DNA of 64,000 nucleotides from Peteryoungia desertarenae (GCF_005860795.2 NZ_CP058350.1:222001-286000), one strand, 5' to 3'; shown: positions 9,287 through 19,348, counted from the stretch's first letter. The notes: generated from the letters alone by a model not told the origin. Numbers and translations are program-made.

Positions 9287-10888
9287 ATGCGTTTCCTTCC
9301 CGTCAGCCTGACCGTTCTGATCGTCGAATTGAACGATCTCGACGAGACGCTCGCGCTCTTTGCCTCGCTGGAAGCCGAACCGGTGGATGGCATCGTCGAC
9401 ATCGTCCCGGCGGCCCGGACGCTGATGATCCGGTTCCGTCCGGAGATCCTGACGGCGGAAGGCTTGGCTGCGGCGATCAGCACCCGTGATCTTTCGGCGA
9501 AGATTGCGCCGTCCGACATGCTGGTCGAGATCCCCGTCACCTATGATGGCGAAGACCTGAAGGATGTTGCGGAGCTGACGGGACTTTCCGTCAGCGAGGT
9601 GATCGAGCGGCACACGGCAAGCGAATTTACCGTGGCCTTTAGCGGCTTTGCGCCTGGTTTCGGCTATCTGGTCGGGGGCGACCCGGCCTTGCAGGTGCCG
9701 CGGCGGCAAAGCCCGCGCACGAAGATCCCCGCAGGATCGGTCGCGCTGGCCGGTGCCTTCTCCGGTGTCTATCCGCAGGCAAGCCCCGGTGGCTGGCAGA
9801 TCATCGGCACAACGCCGCTCAAGATGTGGGACCTTACGCGCGATCCACCTGCACTCTTCCAGCCGGGATACCGCGTGCGGTTCTTCGATCTTGCAAAGCG
9901 AACTCAGAGCGTGGTTGTGCCCGGTCGAGCAGAACCGATCTCCACCGGCACCACTGCATCCGATGCAGCCACGACGATTACTGTCACCGCAGCCCCGATG
10001 CCGGCGCTGGTGCAGGATCTCGGCCGTTTCGGCCAGGCCGGACAAGGCGTATCCTCCTCAGGCGCTCTCGACCAGGGGGCCTTCCGTGCGGCGAACCGGA
10101 TTGTCGGCAATCCCTTGGAAGCGCCCTGCCTGGAGATCACGATGGGCGGTTTCGCATTCGAGATTTCCGGGCCGACCGTGATGGCGCTTACCGGCGCTCC
10201 CTGCCCGATCGTTATCCGCAACAAGGCGGGTCGGACCATTCCAGCCGAAGGATATCAGCCGATTTCGCTCGAAGCGGGAGACATGGTTTCCCTCGGTTTT
10301 GCGCCAGGGGGAGCCCGCAGCTATCTGGCATTTCGTGGTGGTCTCGACGTGGCACCGGTTCTCGGCAGCGCCTCGACGGATACGCTCGCCGTAGTCGGGC
10401 CGGAGCCGGTCGGCGTCGGCGCGGTGCTAGCCATTGGACATGGAGAGCACCGCCTTTCGCCGGTGTCGCTGACCGAGAGCCCCGCCTTTGTCTGTCCGGC
10501 ACCGGGCGAAATCGTCACGCTCGATGTCGTCATGGGCCCCCGTAGCGACTGGTTCACCGAGCGGGGGATCAAGACGCTGTCGAGCCAGGTCTACGAGGTG
10601 ACGCCGCAATCGAATCGGGTCGGCATTCGGCTCTCCGCTCCTGAGGCGCTCGAGCGCAAGGACAAGGCGGAGCTTCCGAGCGAGGGGACGGCGACGGGGG
10701 CTATCCAGGTTCCGCATAGCGGGCAGCCCGTGCTCTTCCTCGCCGACCACCCGCTGACCGGCGGCTACCCGGTGATCGGCACGGTCGCCGAATATCATCT
10801 CGATCTCGCCGGCCAGATCCCGGTGAATGCGAAAATTCAATTCCGGCCCATAACGCGTTTCGCCGAGATCAAGCCCGACCGGGCATGA
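9287..10888 (+). CDS. 5-oxoprolinase subunits B and C fused (PxpB-PxpC, KipI-KipA type)
   Basis: A single 533-residue chain. Residues about 1-225 are PxpB/KipI-like (FSGFAPGFGYLVG, RRQSPRTKIPAGSVALAG), and residues about 235-533 are PxpC/KipA-like (GRFGQAGQGVSSSGALDQ, MGPRSDWF, ADHPLTGGYPVIG). Most bacteria encode these as two genes; fusions are also known. The same two domains form the carboxyltransferase half of urea carboxylase, which matters because a biotin carboxylase-BCCP gene follows 48 bases downstream. I chose the ATG at 9287, seven bases after pxpA; an earlier in-frame start would overlap pxpA by 190 bases without family resemblance. Confidence 0.88.
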   Translation: MRFLPVSLTVLIVELNDLDETLALFASLEAEPVDGIVDIVPAARTLMIRFRPEILTAEGLAAAISTRDLSAKIAPSDMLVEIPVTYDGEDLKDVAELTGLSVSEVIERHTASEFTVAFSGFAPGFGYLVGGDPALQVPRRQSPRTKIPAGSVALAGAFSGVYPQASPGGWQIIGTTPLKMWDLTRDPPALFQPGYRVRFFDLAKRTQSVVVPGRAEPISTGTTASDAATTITVTAAPMPALVQDLGRFGQAGQGVSSSGALDQGAFRAANRIVGNPLEAPCLEITMGGFAFEISGPTVMALTGAPCPIVIRNKAGRTIPAEGYQPISLEAGDMVSLGFAPGGARSYLAFRGGLDVAPVLGSASTDTLAVVGPEPVGVGAVLAIGHGEHRLSPVSLTESPAFVCPAPGEIVTLDVVMGPRSDWFTERGIKTLSSQVYEVTPQSNRVGIRLSAPEALERKDKAELPSEGTATGAIQVPHSGQPVLFLADHPLTGGYPVIGTVAEYHLDLAGQIPVNAKIQFRPITRFAEIKPDRA

Positions 10889-10936
10889 TCCGCCAAGCAG
10901 CGATGGCAGGCCAAGAGAGACAGTGAGGAGACCCCG

Positions 10937-12670
10937 ATGAAGAAAGTGCTGATCGCCAATCGCGGCGAAATCGCCGTGCGCATCATCCGCGCCTGCCGCG
11001 ACTACGGGCTTAAGTCCGTCGCGGTCTATGCCGATCCGGATCTGGATGCGATGTTCGTCAGGCTCGCGGATGAGGCTTATGGGCTGGGCGGCAGTCGTCC
11101 GGCAGAGACTTATCTCGATATCCAGAAGCTCATCGAGATTGCCCACCGGTCCGGCGCGGACGCGGTGCATCCCGGCTATGGGCTCCTGTCCGAACGGGCG
11201 GAATTCGCCCGCGCCGTGCAGGAGGCAGGCCTCACCTGGATCGGTCCGGATCCGCATGTGATCGAAGCGCTCGGCGACAAGGTCGAAGCGCGGCGGATCG
11301 CGCTTTCGGTCGGCGCTCCGCTGGTCGCCGGCAGCGATGGCCCGGTCGAGACGGCCGAGGAGGTAATCGCTTTCGCAAAAACACATGGACTGCCGGTTGC
11401 GATCAAGGCAGCGCATGGCGGCGGCGGGCGCGGCCTGAAGGTCGCCTGGAAGATGGAGGATGTGGCGGAGCTCTATCATTCCGCCGTGCGCGAAGCGGAA
11501 GCCGCCTTCGGCCGTGGCGAATGTTTCCTCGAACGTTTCCTTGATCGGCCGCGCCATATCGAGGCGCAGGTTCTCGCCGACAAGCATGGGAATGTTCTGG
11601 TGCTCGGCACGCGCGACTGTTCTCTGCAGCGGCGCAATCAGAAGCTCGTCGAGGAGGCGCCGGCGCCCTTCCTCAGCGATGCACAGCGGCAGGCGATCCA
11701 CGACGCGGCGAAGAAGATCTGCGCGGCCGCCGGTTATTCGGGAGCGGGCACGGTCGAGTTCCTGCTCGGTATCGACGGGACGATCTCGTTCCTCGAGGTC
11801 AACACCCGCCTGCAGGTCGAGCACCCGGTAACCGAGGAAACGACCGGGATCGACCTTGTCATCGAGCAGTTTCGGATTGCCGAGGGCAAGGCGCTTGAGG
11901 TGCTGGAAACCCCTGCCCCGCACGGTCACTCGATCGAGTTCCGCATCAATGCCGAGGATCCCGTCCGGGGCTTCCTGCCGACGCCGGGCGCAATCACCCG
12001 CTTCGACCCGCCATCCGGTCCGGGCGTGCGCCTCGACACGGGCGTGACCACCGGCTCGACAGTTCCGGGCACCTTCGATTCCCTGATGGCAAAGCTGATT
12101 GTCACAGGCGCGACCCGCGAGCAGGCGCTTGCCCGGGCGCGGCGTGCCCTTGCAGAGTTTGCCATCGAGGGTATTGCAACGGTGCTGCCCTTCCATCGTG
12201 CCGCAATGGAAGCCCGCGACTTTACGGGTGAAGATGGTTTCCGCGTTCACACCCGGTGGATCGAGACGGATTTCGCCGAACCGCTTGCAGCGGCAGCCCG
12301 GCCCGAGCCGCTTCCAGATAGATCGCTGATCCGCACCCATGTCGAGATCGACGGCAAGCGGCACGAACTTGCCATCCCGGCAGGCCTTCTCAGCGGCATT
12401 GGCGGACAGTCCAGCTCATCGACCAGCGGCTCCACGTCATCGCCAGAATCGGAAGATATGTCAGGCGTCAGAGCACCGATTTCCGGAACATTGCAGGCGT
12501 TCAAGATCGAGGATGGAGCCGAAGTCAAGGCAGGGGACCTGATCGCCGTGATGGAAGCAATGAAAATGGAGACACAGGTGACAGCACCGCGCGCCGGACG
12601 CGTCAGCCTGAACGAAAGCCCAGGCAGTTATCTACAGGCGGGAACCATGATTGCCCGTTACCAGGACTGA
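10937..12670 (+). CDS. Biotin carboxylase fused to a biotin carboxyl carrier domain
   Basis: 577 residues: a full biotin carboxylase (about 1-445, beginning [17 protein letters not shown], glycine-rich ATP loop [12 protein letters not shown], and catalytic-site segment [17 protein letters not shown]). A Ser/Thr-rich linker follows, then a biotinyl domain with EAMKME and the acceptor lysine at residue 543. There is no carboxyltransferase domain of its own. GAGGAG lies ahead of the start. Being in line with pxpA and pxpBC, it may supply carboxybiotin to the KipI/KipA-like domains. Alternatives are a subunit of an acyl-CoA carboxylase encoded elsewhere. The substrate cannot be read from the sequence. 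Confidence 0.88.
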   Translation: MKKVLIANRGEIAVRIIRACRDYGLKSVAVYADPDLDAMFVRLADEAYGLGGSRPAETYLDIQKLIEIAHRSGADAVHPGYGLLSERAEFARAVQEAGLTWIGPDPHVIEALGDKVEARRIALSVGAPLVAGSDGPVETAEEVIAFAKTHGLPVAIKAAHGGGGRGLKVAWKMEDVAELYHSAVREAEAAFGRGECFLERFLDRPRHIEAQVLADKHGNVLVLGTRDCSLQRRNQKLVEEAPAPFLSDAQRQAIHDAAKKICAAAGYSGAGTVEFLLGIDGTISFLEVNTRLQVEHPVTEETTGIDLVIEQFRIAEGKALEVLETPAPHGHSIEFRINAEDPVRGFLPTPGAITRFDPPSGPGVRLDTGVTTGSTVPGTFDSLMAKLIVTGATREQALARARRALAEFAIEGIATVLPFHRAAMEARDFTGEDGFRVHTRWIETDFAEPLAAAARPEPLPDRSLIRTHVEIDGKRHELAIPAGLLSGIGGQSSSSTSGSTSSPESEDMSGVRAPISGTLQAFKIEDGAEVKAGDLIAVMEAMKMETQVTAPRAGRVSLNESPGSYLQAGTMIARYQD

Positions 12671-12683
12671 CATGGGGCAGATC

Positions 12684-12713
12684 AAAAAAAGAGCGGCTGA
12701 GATCATCAGCCGC
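12684..12713 (-). terminator. Intrinsic terminator of gabT-gabD
   Basis: On the minus strand an 8-bp perfect stem (GCGGCTGA / TCAGCCGC, 5-base loop, 12693-12713) is followed within three bases by seven Ts. It lies 23 bases after the gabD stop and also separates gabD from the convergent biotin carboxylase gene. Confidence 0.85.
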
Positions 12714-12736
12714 CCGTCTCGTTGAAGACATCTACC

Positions 12737-14215
12737 TCAGATGCTGAGGCAGAGATACTTCATCTCGATATAGTCCTCGATCCCGTATTTCGAACCTTCG
12801 CGGCCCTGACCTGACTGTTTGATGCCGCCAAAGGGTGCGACTTCAGTTGAGATCAGACCGGTATTGATGCCGACCATGCCGTATTCAAGGGCTTCCGCCA
12901 CGCGGAAGACCTTGGACAGGTCACGGGAATAGAAATAGGAGGCGAGGCCGAATTCGGTATTGTTGGCCATGTCGATGACCTCCTCCTCCGTCTCGAACTT
13001 GAAGAGCGGCGCCACCGGTCCAAAGGTCTCCTCGCGCGCGACCTTCATATCGGTAGTCACGCCCGTCAGGATCGTCGGCTCGAAGAACAACCCGCCCTTT
13101 TCGCCGCGCTTGCCGCCAACAGCCACCTTGGCACCCTTGGACGTTGCATCCTCGATATGCTCCTCGACCTTGGCCAGCGCCTTGTCGGAAATCAGCGGAC
13201 CCGCATTCACGCCCGGCTCGAAACCGTCGCCTACCTTCATCTCACGCACTTTGATGGCAAGCTTTTCGGCAAAGGCATCATAGACACCGGACTGGACATA
13301 GATGCGGTTGGCGCAGACACAGGTCTGGCCATTGTTGCGGTACTTCGAAACCATCGCCCCCTCGACCGCCGCATCAAGATCGGCATCGTCAAAGACGATG
13401 AAGGGCGCATTTCCTCCAAGTTCAAGACCAAGCTTCATGATCTGGTCAGCGCCCTGGCGCATCAGGATTTTGCCGACATTGGTGGACCCGGTGAAGGTGA
13501 GCTTACGCACCTTGTCGTTCGAGCACATCTCCTGGCCGACTGCAGCCGAATCCGTCGATGTGATGACGTTGAACAAGCCGGCAGGCAAGCCTGCACGCTC
13601 GGCCAGCAGCCCCAGCGCCAGCGCAGAAAGCGGCGTCTCGCCAGCAGGTTTTGCCACAATGGCGCATCCGGCAGCGAGAGCCGGCGCCATCTTGCGGGCC
13701 AGCATGGCATTCGGGAAGTTCCAGGGCGTGATCGCCGCCACGACACCGACCGGCTGCTTGATGACGATGATACGCTTGTCCGGCTGATGGCCGGGGATTG
13801 TGTCGCCATAGATGCGCTTGGCCTCTTCGCCGAACCATTCGACATAGGAAGCACCGTAGAGGATCTCGCCCTTTGCCTCGGCGACTGGCTTGCCCATTTC
13901 CGACGTCAGAATGACCGCCAGGTCATCGGCATTGGCAACCATCAGATCGAAGAGCTTGCGCAAGATCCCAGCGCGCTCCTTGCCGGTCTTCGCGGCCCAG
14001 GCCTTCTGCGCTTTATAGGCGGCGTCGATCGCGCGTTTCGTTTCGGCAGGCCCCATGTCAGGCAGCGACGCGATCACCTCGCCGGTTGCCGGATTGCTGA
14101 CGTCAAAGCTCTTGCCACTATCACTCTTGGCGATCCACTCGCCATTGATCAGCGCCTTGTCGACCAGAAGGCTCTGGTCCTTCAACTTGGAAAGCAGTTT
14201 TTCGGAAATCGTCAT
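12737..14215 (-). CDS. gabD: Succinate-semialdehyde dehydrogenase, NAD(P)+
   Basis: 492-residue aldehyde dehydrogenase that would oxidise succinate semialdehyde to succinate, the second step of GABA degradation. Visible signatures: LELGGNAPFIVFDDADLD with the catalytic Glu, NNGQTCVCANRIYVQSG with the nucleophilic Cys, and ITPWNFPNAM in the cofactor domain. Length matches GabD (about 482-490). It lies three bases after gabT, which makes GABA aminotransferase plus semialdehyde dehydrogenase a two-gene operon. Substrate preference within the family is inferred from this context. Confidence 0.92.
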   Translation of the reverse strand: MTISEKLLSKLKDQSLLVDKALINGEWIAKSDSGKSFDVSNPATGEVIASLPDMGPAETKRAIDAAYKAQKAWAAKTGKERAGILRKLFDLMVANADDLAVILTSEMGKPVAEAKGEILYGASYVEWFGEEAKRIYGDTIPGHQPDKRIIVIKQPVGVVAAITPWNFPNAMLARKMAPALAAGCAIVAKPAGETPLSALALGLLAERAGLPAGLFNVITSTDSAAVGQEMCSNDKVRKLTFTGSTNVGKILMRQGADQIMKLGLELGGNAPFIVFDDADLDAAVEGAMVSKYRNNGQTCVCANRIYVQSGVYDAFAEKLAIKVREMKVGDGFEPGVNAGPLISDKALAKVEEHIEDATSKGAKVAVGGKRGEKGGLFFEPTILTGVTTDMKVAREETFGPVAPLFKFETEEEVIDMANNTEFGLASYFYSRDLSKVFRVAEALEYGMVGINTGLISTEVAPFGGIKQSGQGREGSKYGIEDYIEMKYLCLSI

Positions 14216-14218
14216 GTA

Positions 14219-15499
14219 TCAGGCTTCCTTGGCGCATTCGCGCAATGTGTGTTCCAGAATGTCGAGGGCTTCGGCAAAGACGTCGTCCTGAATGGTAATC
14301 GGCGACAGGAAACGGATGACATTGCCGTAGACGCCGCAGGTCAGAAGGATAAGGCCCTTTTCCAGCGCACGTAAACGGACCTTGTTGGTAAAATCAGCAT
14401 CCGGTGTCGTTGTTCCAGGCAGATTGAACTCAACTGCGTTCATGAAGCCTGGACCACGAATATCGGCGATTTGCGGCACTGCATCGCGAAGAGACTGGAG
14501 CCGCTGCTTCAGACGGTTGCCAAGGTAATCGGCCCGTTCGCAAAGCTTTTCTTCCTCAATCACATCAAGGACGGCATTGCCCGCTGCAATACCGATCGGA
14601 TTGCCGCCATAGGTGCCGCCAAGGCCGCCCGGGCCCGGTGCATCCATGATTTCGGCACGACCCGTGACCGCTGCGATCGGGAAACCGCCCCCCAATCCCT
14701 TCGCCATGGTCGTAATGTCCGGCACGACGCCATAATGCTCCATGGCAAACAGCTTGCCGGTTCGGGCAAAGCCGGTCTGCACTTCGTCAGCGATCAGCAG
14801 AATACCGTGTTTGTCGGCAATCTCGCGCAGCTTCGGCATGAAGCCACGCGGCACTTCATAGAAACCGCCCTCCCCCTGAACCGGCTCGACAATGAAAGCG
14901 GCCACGCGCGCGGGATCCACATCCGCCTTGAACAGCTTGTCGAGCACGGAAAGCGTATCCTCGACAGAGGTCCCATGCAGTTCCACCGGGAAGGGTACAT
15001 GGAAGACGTCCGGCATCATCGCGCCGAAACCGGTTTTGTACGGCACCACTTTGCCGGTCAGCGTCATGCCCATGAAGGTGCGGCCATGAAAGGCGCCGGT
15101 AAAGGCAATGACAGCAGAGCGATTGGTCGCGGCACGGGCGATCTTGATCGCATTTTCCACCGCCTCGGCACCGGTCGTGACAAAAATCGTCTTCTTCTTG
15201 AAAGCGCCGGGCACGGCATTGTTCAGACGCTCGGCGAGCGTCACGTAATTCTCATAGGGGATCACCTGATGGCAGGTATGGGTGAAGTGATCGAGCTGAT
15301 CCTTCACAGCAGCAATCACCTTCGGATGCCGATGCCCGGTATTGACGACGGCGATGCCGGCGGCAAAATCGATATAGCGCCGACCCTCGACATCCCAGAT
15401 TTCCGCATTCTCGGCGCGGTCGGCATAGACCTGCGTGGTGACGCCAACCCCGCGCGAAATCGCATCGGTCCTGCGTGCTGCAATTTCCGTATTCAACAT
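14219..15499 (-). CDS. gabT: 4-aminobutyrate aminotransferase
   Basis: 426-residue class III PLP aminotransferase that converts GABA and 2-oxoglutarate to succinate semialdehyde and glutamate. The PLP-lysine region reads TTMAKGLGGGFPIAAVTG, preceded by LLIADEVQTGFARTGK. The start is the ATG at 15499, giving the family N-terminus; the open frame continues 45 codons upstream but across the regulatory region and the palindrome. First gene of the gabTD operon, divergent from the MerR-XRE-cupin regulator 147 bases away. Confidence 0.92.
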   Translation of the reverse strand: MLNTEIAARRTDAISRGVGVTTQVYADRAENAEIWDVEGRRYIDFAAGIAVVNTGHRHPKVIAAVKDQLDHFTHTCHQVIPYENYVTLAERLNNAVPGAFKKKTIFVTTGAEAVENAIKIARAATNRSAVIAFTGAFHGRTFMGMTLTGKVVPYKTGFGAMMPDVFHVPFPVELHGTSVEDTLSVLDKLFKADVDPARVAAFIVEPVQGEGGFYEVPRGFMPKLREIADKHGILLIADEVQTGFARTGKLFAMEHYGVVPDITTMAKGLGGGFPIAAVTGRAEIMDAPGPGGLGGTYGGNPIGIAAGNAVLDVIEEEKLCERADYLGNRLKQRLQSLRDAVPQIADIRGPGFMNAVEFNLPGTTTPDADFTNKVRLRALEKGLILLTCGVYGNVIRFLSPITIQDDVFAEALDILEHTLRECAKEA

Positions 15500-15563
15500 G
15501 AAAATCCCCTGGATGTTCTTGGGCGCAAACAATGCCGGACGCAATCCACTGTTCCGGCGTTCG

Positions 15564-15581
15564 ATGCAAGATTTCTTGCAT
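15564..15581. promoter_or_regulatory. Perfect 18-bp palindrome in the gabT/regulator intergenic region
   Basis: ATGCAAGA-TT-TCTTGCAT is a perfect dyad of two 8-bp arms with a 2-bp centre, 65 bases upstream of the gabT start and 66 bases upstream of the regulator start. A further TTGCA half-site lies at 15595-15599. Position midway between divergent genes, one encoding a DNA-binding protein, makes it the best candidate operator for that regulator. This is inferred; no binding data can be seen. Confidence 0.65.
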
Positions 15582-15646
15582 TTTTTCTGTAGAGTTGCAA
15601 TGTGCCTCGAAAGATTTATCGAGAGGCTCGACACAGGGAGGTCGCA

Positions 15647-16477
15647 ATGGATGAGATCCGCTTCAAGATCGCTGAAGCCGCCCGCATGGCGGGCGTCTCG
15701 CCCTCAACCCTTCGCCTGTGGGAGAGTCAGGGCCTGATCGAACCCATCCGTACGGCCTCCGGCCAACGTCTCTTTACGCGGGACCACATAGAGCGCCTGA
15801 AGACCATCCGCTGGATGCGCAACGAGAAGGGTCTGAACCCGGCCGCCATCCGGGAGGCTCTGGCCGAGGAACCGCTCTTTGTGCCGCAGGCAAGTGAACC
15901 GGACGATGAGCTCGGGCCAACCCAGGGGACAGCGCTGTCCATCGGCTTCAAACTGCGGCGCCTGCGCCATGAAGCGGGAAAGACGCTAGAGACCGTGTCA
16001 CAGGCGACAGGCATTTCCGTTTCTCTGCTTTCAACCTTCGAGCGCACCTCCCAGGGCCTTTCCTTCAAGGCGCTGCATGAACTGGCAGATTATTTCGGCA
16101 CCACGATTGCCGCGCTCTCCGGCCAGGAGGACCAAAGGGAGGGGCAGTCCCTGATCCGGGCCGGCAAATGGGCGATCTGGCCTACCACGACGTCCGGTGC
16201 CACGGTCCAGGTGCTGGCAGAGGGGCGCAATCAGATGGAATGCCATCGCTTTCAACTGGCGCCCGGCGCATCAAGCGAGGGCGCATATCGGCACGAAGGC
16301 GAGGAATTCATTCACGTGTTGACGGGCCGGCTGGAAATCATTCTTGATGGCGACCAGTTCTTTGAACTCGGGCCCGGAGACAGCTTTTACTTCGAGAGCC
16401 GCCGTCCGCATTCCTGGCGCAACAGTGACGAAGGCGAAACCGTCCTTCTCTGGATCAACACACCGCCGACATTTTGA
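15647..16477 (+). CDS. Transcriptional regulator with MerR, XRE and cupin domains
   Basis: 276-residue regulator with three recognisable parts. Residues about 5-75 are a MerR-type winged helix (FKIAEAARMAGVSPSTLRLW). Residues about 100-165 are a Cro/C1-type helix-turn-helix (LRRLRHEAGKTLETVSQATG). Residues about 195-275 are a C-terminal cupin (GEEFIHVLTGRLEI, LGPGDSFYFES) likely to bind a small ligand. The ATG at 15647 follows a near-perfect Shine-Dalgarno (AGGGAGGT); an in-frame start 15 codons earlier lacks one. Divergent from gabTD, so probably a regulator of GABA use. The XRE-cupin part recalls PuuR of putrescine/GABA catabolism; the added MerR head is unusual. Confidence 0.88.
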   Translation: MDEIRFKIAEAARMAGVSPSTLRLWESQGLIEPIRTASGQRLFTRDHIERLKTIRWMRNEKGLNPAAIREALAEEPLFVPQASEPDDELGPTQGTALSIGFKLRRLRHEAGKTLETVSQATGISVSLLSTFERTSQGLSFKALHELADYFGTTIAALSGQEDQREGQSLIRAGKWAIWPTTTSGATVQVLAEGRNQMECHRFQLAPGASSEGAYRHEGEEFIHVLTGRLEIILDGDQFFELGPGDSFYFESRRPHSWRNSDEGETVLLWINTPPTF

Positions 16478-16583
16478 GGGTATAGAACGACCAGTCGGTT
16501 TAGCCACGATGCAGAAGCGATAGGGTCTGGTCCGCCGACCGCGTTCGACTAGGATCAAGAGCAGGGAATCATAAGGAACGGTC

Positions 16584-17453
16584 ATGACGGACATCATCGA
16601 CATCGGGACCGGCGACCTGCGGGCCAGCATTTCGGCACTAGGGGCGGAATTGCAAAGCCTGACGACAGATGACGGGCGTGACTGGCTCTGGCATGGCGAC
16701 CCGGTCTGGTGGAGCGGACGCTCACCCATTCTGTTCCCCATCGTCGGCAAGGCACCGAATGGTCAGATCGCCATCGCGGGGAAAACCTATGCGATGGCCC
16801 AGCACGGCTTTGCCAGAAGAAGCCGATTCGAATTGATCGCCCACACTGAAGACAGTTGCGAGCACCAGCTGGTCTCATCCGATGAAACGCGTGGCCAATA
16901 TCCCTTCGATTTCTGTCTCAGCCTCGCACATCGGGTTGATGGGCGGTCGCTTGTGGTCACCGCAAAGGTTCAGAACCGGGATGAAGGGCCACTGCCCTTC
17001 GGCATCGGCTTTCACCCTGCCTTTCGCTGGCCGCTTCCGGGGGCGGACGGCAAGGCCCATTATGTTAGTCTGGACAATGGCCAAAGTCCGAAAATGATCC
17101 AGTTGGAAGACGGACTGATTGGTCAGAGCCTGCCGGGCTCGCCGTTCAGGGCGGGGCGATTGGAACTTGAACACCACCTGTTCGACCATGATGCGCTGAT
17201 CTTTCCCGAGGGTGCTGGCACGGGCCTGACCTATGGCGCCGAAGGTGGACCGTCACTCCACTTTACCTTTGAAAACCTGCCCAACATCGCGTTGTGGCAA
17301 AAACCCGGTGCACCATTCCTGTGCGTGGAACCCTGGCATGGCATGGCAGCCCATGCCGGTGGCACTGCCGAAATCACCGAGCGGCCATACACCATCGCGC
17401 TGGCGAAGGGTCAGGACATGTGCTTTTCCTTCCGCCTGACGCTTGATGGCTAA
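16584..17453 (+). CDS. Aldose 1-epimerase family protein
   Basis: 289-residue galactose mutarotase-like protein (LacX/YeaD-like group). Seen: opening beta strands with SALGAELQSL, WHGDPVWWSGRSPILFPIVG and QHGFARRSRF, the latter carrying the His of the sugar site. Also seen are FGIGFHPAFRWPL and CVEPWHGMAAH with a further His and Glu. It would interconvert anomers of a free aldose; the substrate cannot be told. Stands alone between the gab regulator and adenine deaminase, all on the same strand, with a 106-base gap upstream. Confidence 0.82.
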   Translation: MTDIIDIGTGDLRASISALGAELQSLTTDDGRDWLWHGDPVWWSGRSPILFPIVGKAPNGQIAIAGKTYAMAQHGFARRSRFELIAHTEDSCEHQLVSSDETRGQYPFDFCLSLAHRVDGRSLVVTAKVQNRDEGPLPFGIGFHPAFRWPLPGADGKAHYVSLDNGQSPKMIQLEDGLIGQSLPGSPFRAGRLELEHHLFDHDALIFPEGAGTGLTYGAEGGPSLHFTFENLPNIALWQKPGAPFLCVEPWHGMAAHAGGTAEITERPYTIALAKGQDMCFSFRLTLDG

Positions 17454-17522
17454 ACAAAACGCTCTTGGCGGTTCAGCCGAGATTGCCTAACATGAAGAAA
17501 ATTTATTGCACGAGGGGAAACG

Positions 17523-19217
17523 ATGAGCAGTCTCGAAAGCCGCATTGACCAAGGCGTCGGTCGCGAACCAGCCGATATCGTTCTCAAGGGTGGCCGTTTC
17601 TTCGACCTGACCACAGGCGAACTGGTCGCGTCCGATATCGCGATCTGCGGCGACACGATTGTCGGAACCTGCGGTGAATATGATGGCCGCGAAGTGATCG
17701 ACATCTCCGGCAGGATCGTCGTGCCGGGCTTCATCGATACCCATCTGCATATTGAAAGCTCGGTGCTGACGCCGCAGGAATTTGATCGCTGCGTATTGCC
17801 CTATGGCGTGACGACCATCATCTGCGATCCGCATGAGATTGCAAATGTGCTCGGCACCGACGGCATCCAGTTTTTCCTGGATTCGGCCATGGAAAGCGTC
17901 ATGGACATCCGGGTGCAGCTGTCCTCCTGCGTGCCGGCCACCCATCTCGAGACCGCCGGTGCCGATCTTCCGATCGAAAAGCTCCTGCCCTTCCGCGATC
18001 ACCCCAAGGTCGTCGGCCTTGCCGAATTCATGAATTTCCCCGGCGTCATCCACAAGGACCCCGGCTGCCTTGCCAAACTTGAGGCCTTCCAGGGCGGCCA
18101 TATCGACGGGCATGCCCCACTGCTGCTCGGCAAGGAACTGAACGGTTACCTCTCGACCGGCATCCGCACCGACCATGAATGCACCTCGGCTGCCGAGGCA
18201 TTGGAGAAAATCCGCAAGGGCGTGCATGTTCTGGTCCGCGAAGGCTCGGTCTGCAAGGATCTGCACCACCTGCTGCCCGTGATCACCGAACGCCTGTCGC
18301 CCTTCATCGCGCTTTGCACCGACGACCGCAACCCGCTCGACATTGCCGATGAAGGCCATCTCGACCATTCGATCCGCACGGCCATTGCCCATGGTGTCGA
18401 ACCGATTGCCGTCTACCGTGCCGCCTCGATTTCCGCTGCCCGCGCTTTTGGCCTTCGTGATCGCGGGTTGATCGCGCCCGGCTGGAGGGCCGATCTGGTG
18501 GTCATCGACAGCCTGGAAAACTGCGCGGCAGACATGGTCTTTGCCGGTGGCCGCAAGGTGACCGAGGCCCTGTTTGCCAGCCGTAAAAAGGTCGAGCCCG
18601 TCGGCCTCGACAGTGTGCGTATCACTCCGCGACAGCCCAAGGATTTTGCCATTGCCGCGAGCGACCGGGAATTTCCGGTGATCGGTGTCGTTCCCGGCCA
18701 GGTGATCACCGAGCATCGCCGGCTGCGTCTGCCGATGGCCGGCAATGAGGCGACGATGGATTTCGACCGGGACATCATCAAGGTCGCCGTCATCGAACGG
18801 CACGGCAAGAATGGCAATCACGCCAATGGCTTCGTCCAGGGCTTCGGCTTAAAAAAGGGTGCGATTGCCTCAACCGTCGGCCATGACAGTCACAATATCT
18901 GTGTGGTTGGTGCCAATGAAAGCGACATGGCGATTGCCGTCAACCGGTTGGCGGAGATCAAGGGCGGCTTTGTCGTGGTCGCCGATGGCGAGGTGCTGGG
19001 AGAAATTTCGCTGCCGGTCGCAGGACTCATGAGCCTGCAGAGCTTTGAAACCGTGCGCGATGAGCTGAAGGCGCTGCGCCAGAAGGCCGTCACCCTCGGA
19101 ACATCGCTGCAGGAACCCTTCCTCCAGGTCTCCTTCCTGCCGCTGCCGGTGATCCCGCATCTGAAACTCACCGACATGGGCATGGTGGATGTCGACAGGT
19201 TCGAGTTGATCGCGTGA
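17523..19217 (+). CDS. ade: Adenine deaminase
   Basis: 564-residue metal-dependent amidohydrolase that deaminates adenine to hypoxanthine, feeding the xanthine dehydrogenase encoded 15 kb downstream. Signatures: metal site [28 protein letters not shown], and the C-terminal Ade-specific domain with [19 protein letters not shown]. Length and domain layout match Ade rather than the shorter adenosine deaminase-like type. A clear ribosome-binding site (GAGGGGA) precedes the ATG. Confidence 0.93.
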   Translation: MSSLESRIDQGVGREPADIVLKGGRFFDLTTGELVASDIAICGDTIVGTCGEYDGREVIDISGRIVVPGFIDTHLHIESSVLTPQEFDRCVLPYGVTTIICDPHEIANVLGTDGIQFFLDSAMESVMDIRVQLSSCVPATHLETAGADLPIEKLLPFRDHPKVVGLAEFMNFPGVIHKDPGCLAKLEAFQGGHIDGHAPLLLGKELNGYLSTGIRTDHECTSAAEALEKIRKGVHVLVREGSVCKDLHHLLPVITERLSPFIALCTDDRNPLDIADEGHLDHSIRTAIAHGVEPIAVYRAASISAARAFGLRDRGLIAPGWRADLVVIDSLENCAADMVFAGGRKVTEALFASRKKVEPVGLDSVRITPRQPKDFAIAASDREFPVIGVVPGQVITEHRRLRLPMAGNEATMDFDRDIIKVAVIERHGKNGNHANGFVQGFGLKKGAIASTVGHDSHNICVVGANESDMAIAVNRLAEIKGGFVVVADGEVLGEISLPVAGLMSLQSFETVRDELKALRQKAVTLGTSLQEPFLQVSFLPLPVIPHLKLTDMGMVDVDRFELIA

Positions 19218-19348
19218 TCTGACCAACACCGTATTGGACAGTTGCGGATCGCCGACGCGGGAACACTTGCAGGCGTGTTCCGTTGCAGGAACCGGGAGCG
19301 CGGCATCAGGAGGCGCCAGCCCCTGAAATGTTTGACTTAAGGAGATCC

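Noticed and set aside
10427-12364. 645-codon open frame antisense to the biotin carboxylase and pxpC
   Set aside because: It mirrors a confidently identified gene on the plus strand; long antisense frames are expected from third-position GC bias, and the translation has no recognisable domain.
19257-19282. Inverted repeat (GGAACAC / GTGTTCC) after ade as a terminator
   Set aside because: Only a 7-bp stem with an 8-base loop and no T-run on either strand; too weak to call.
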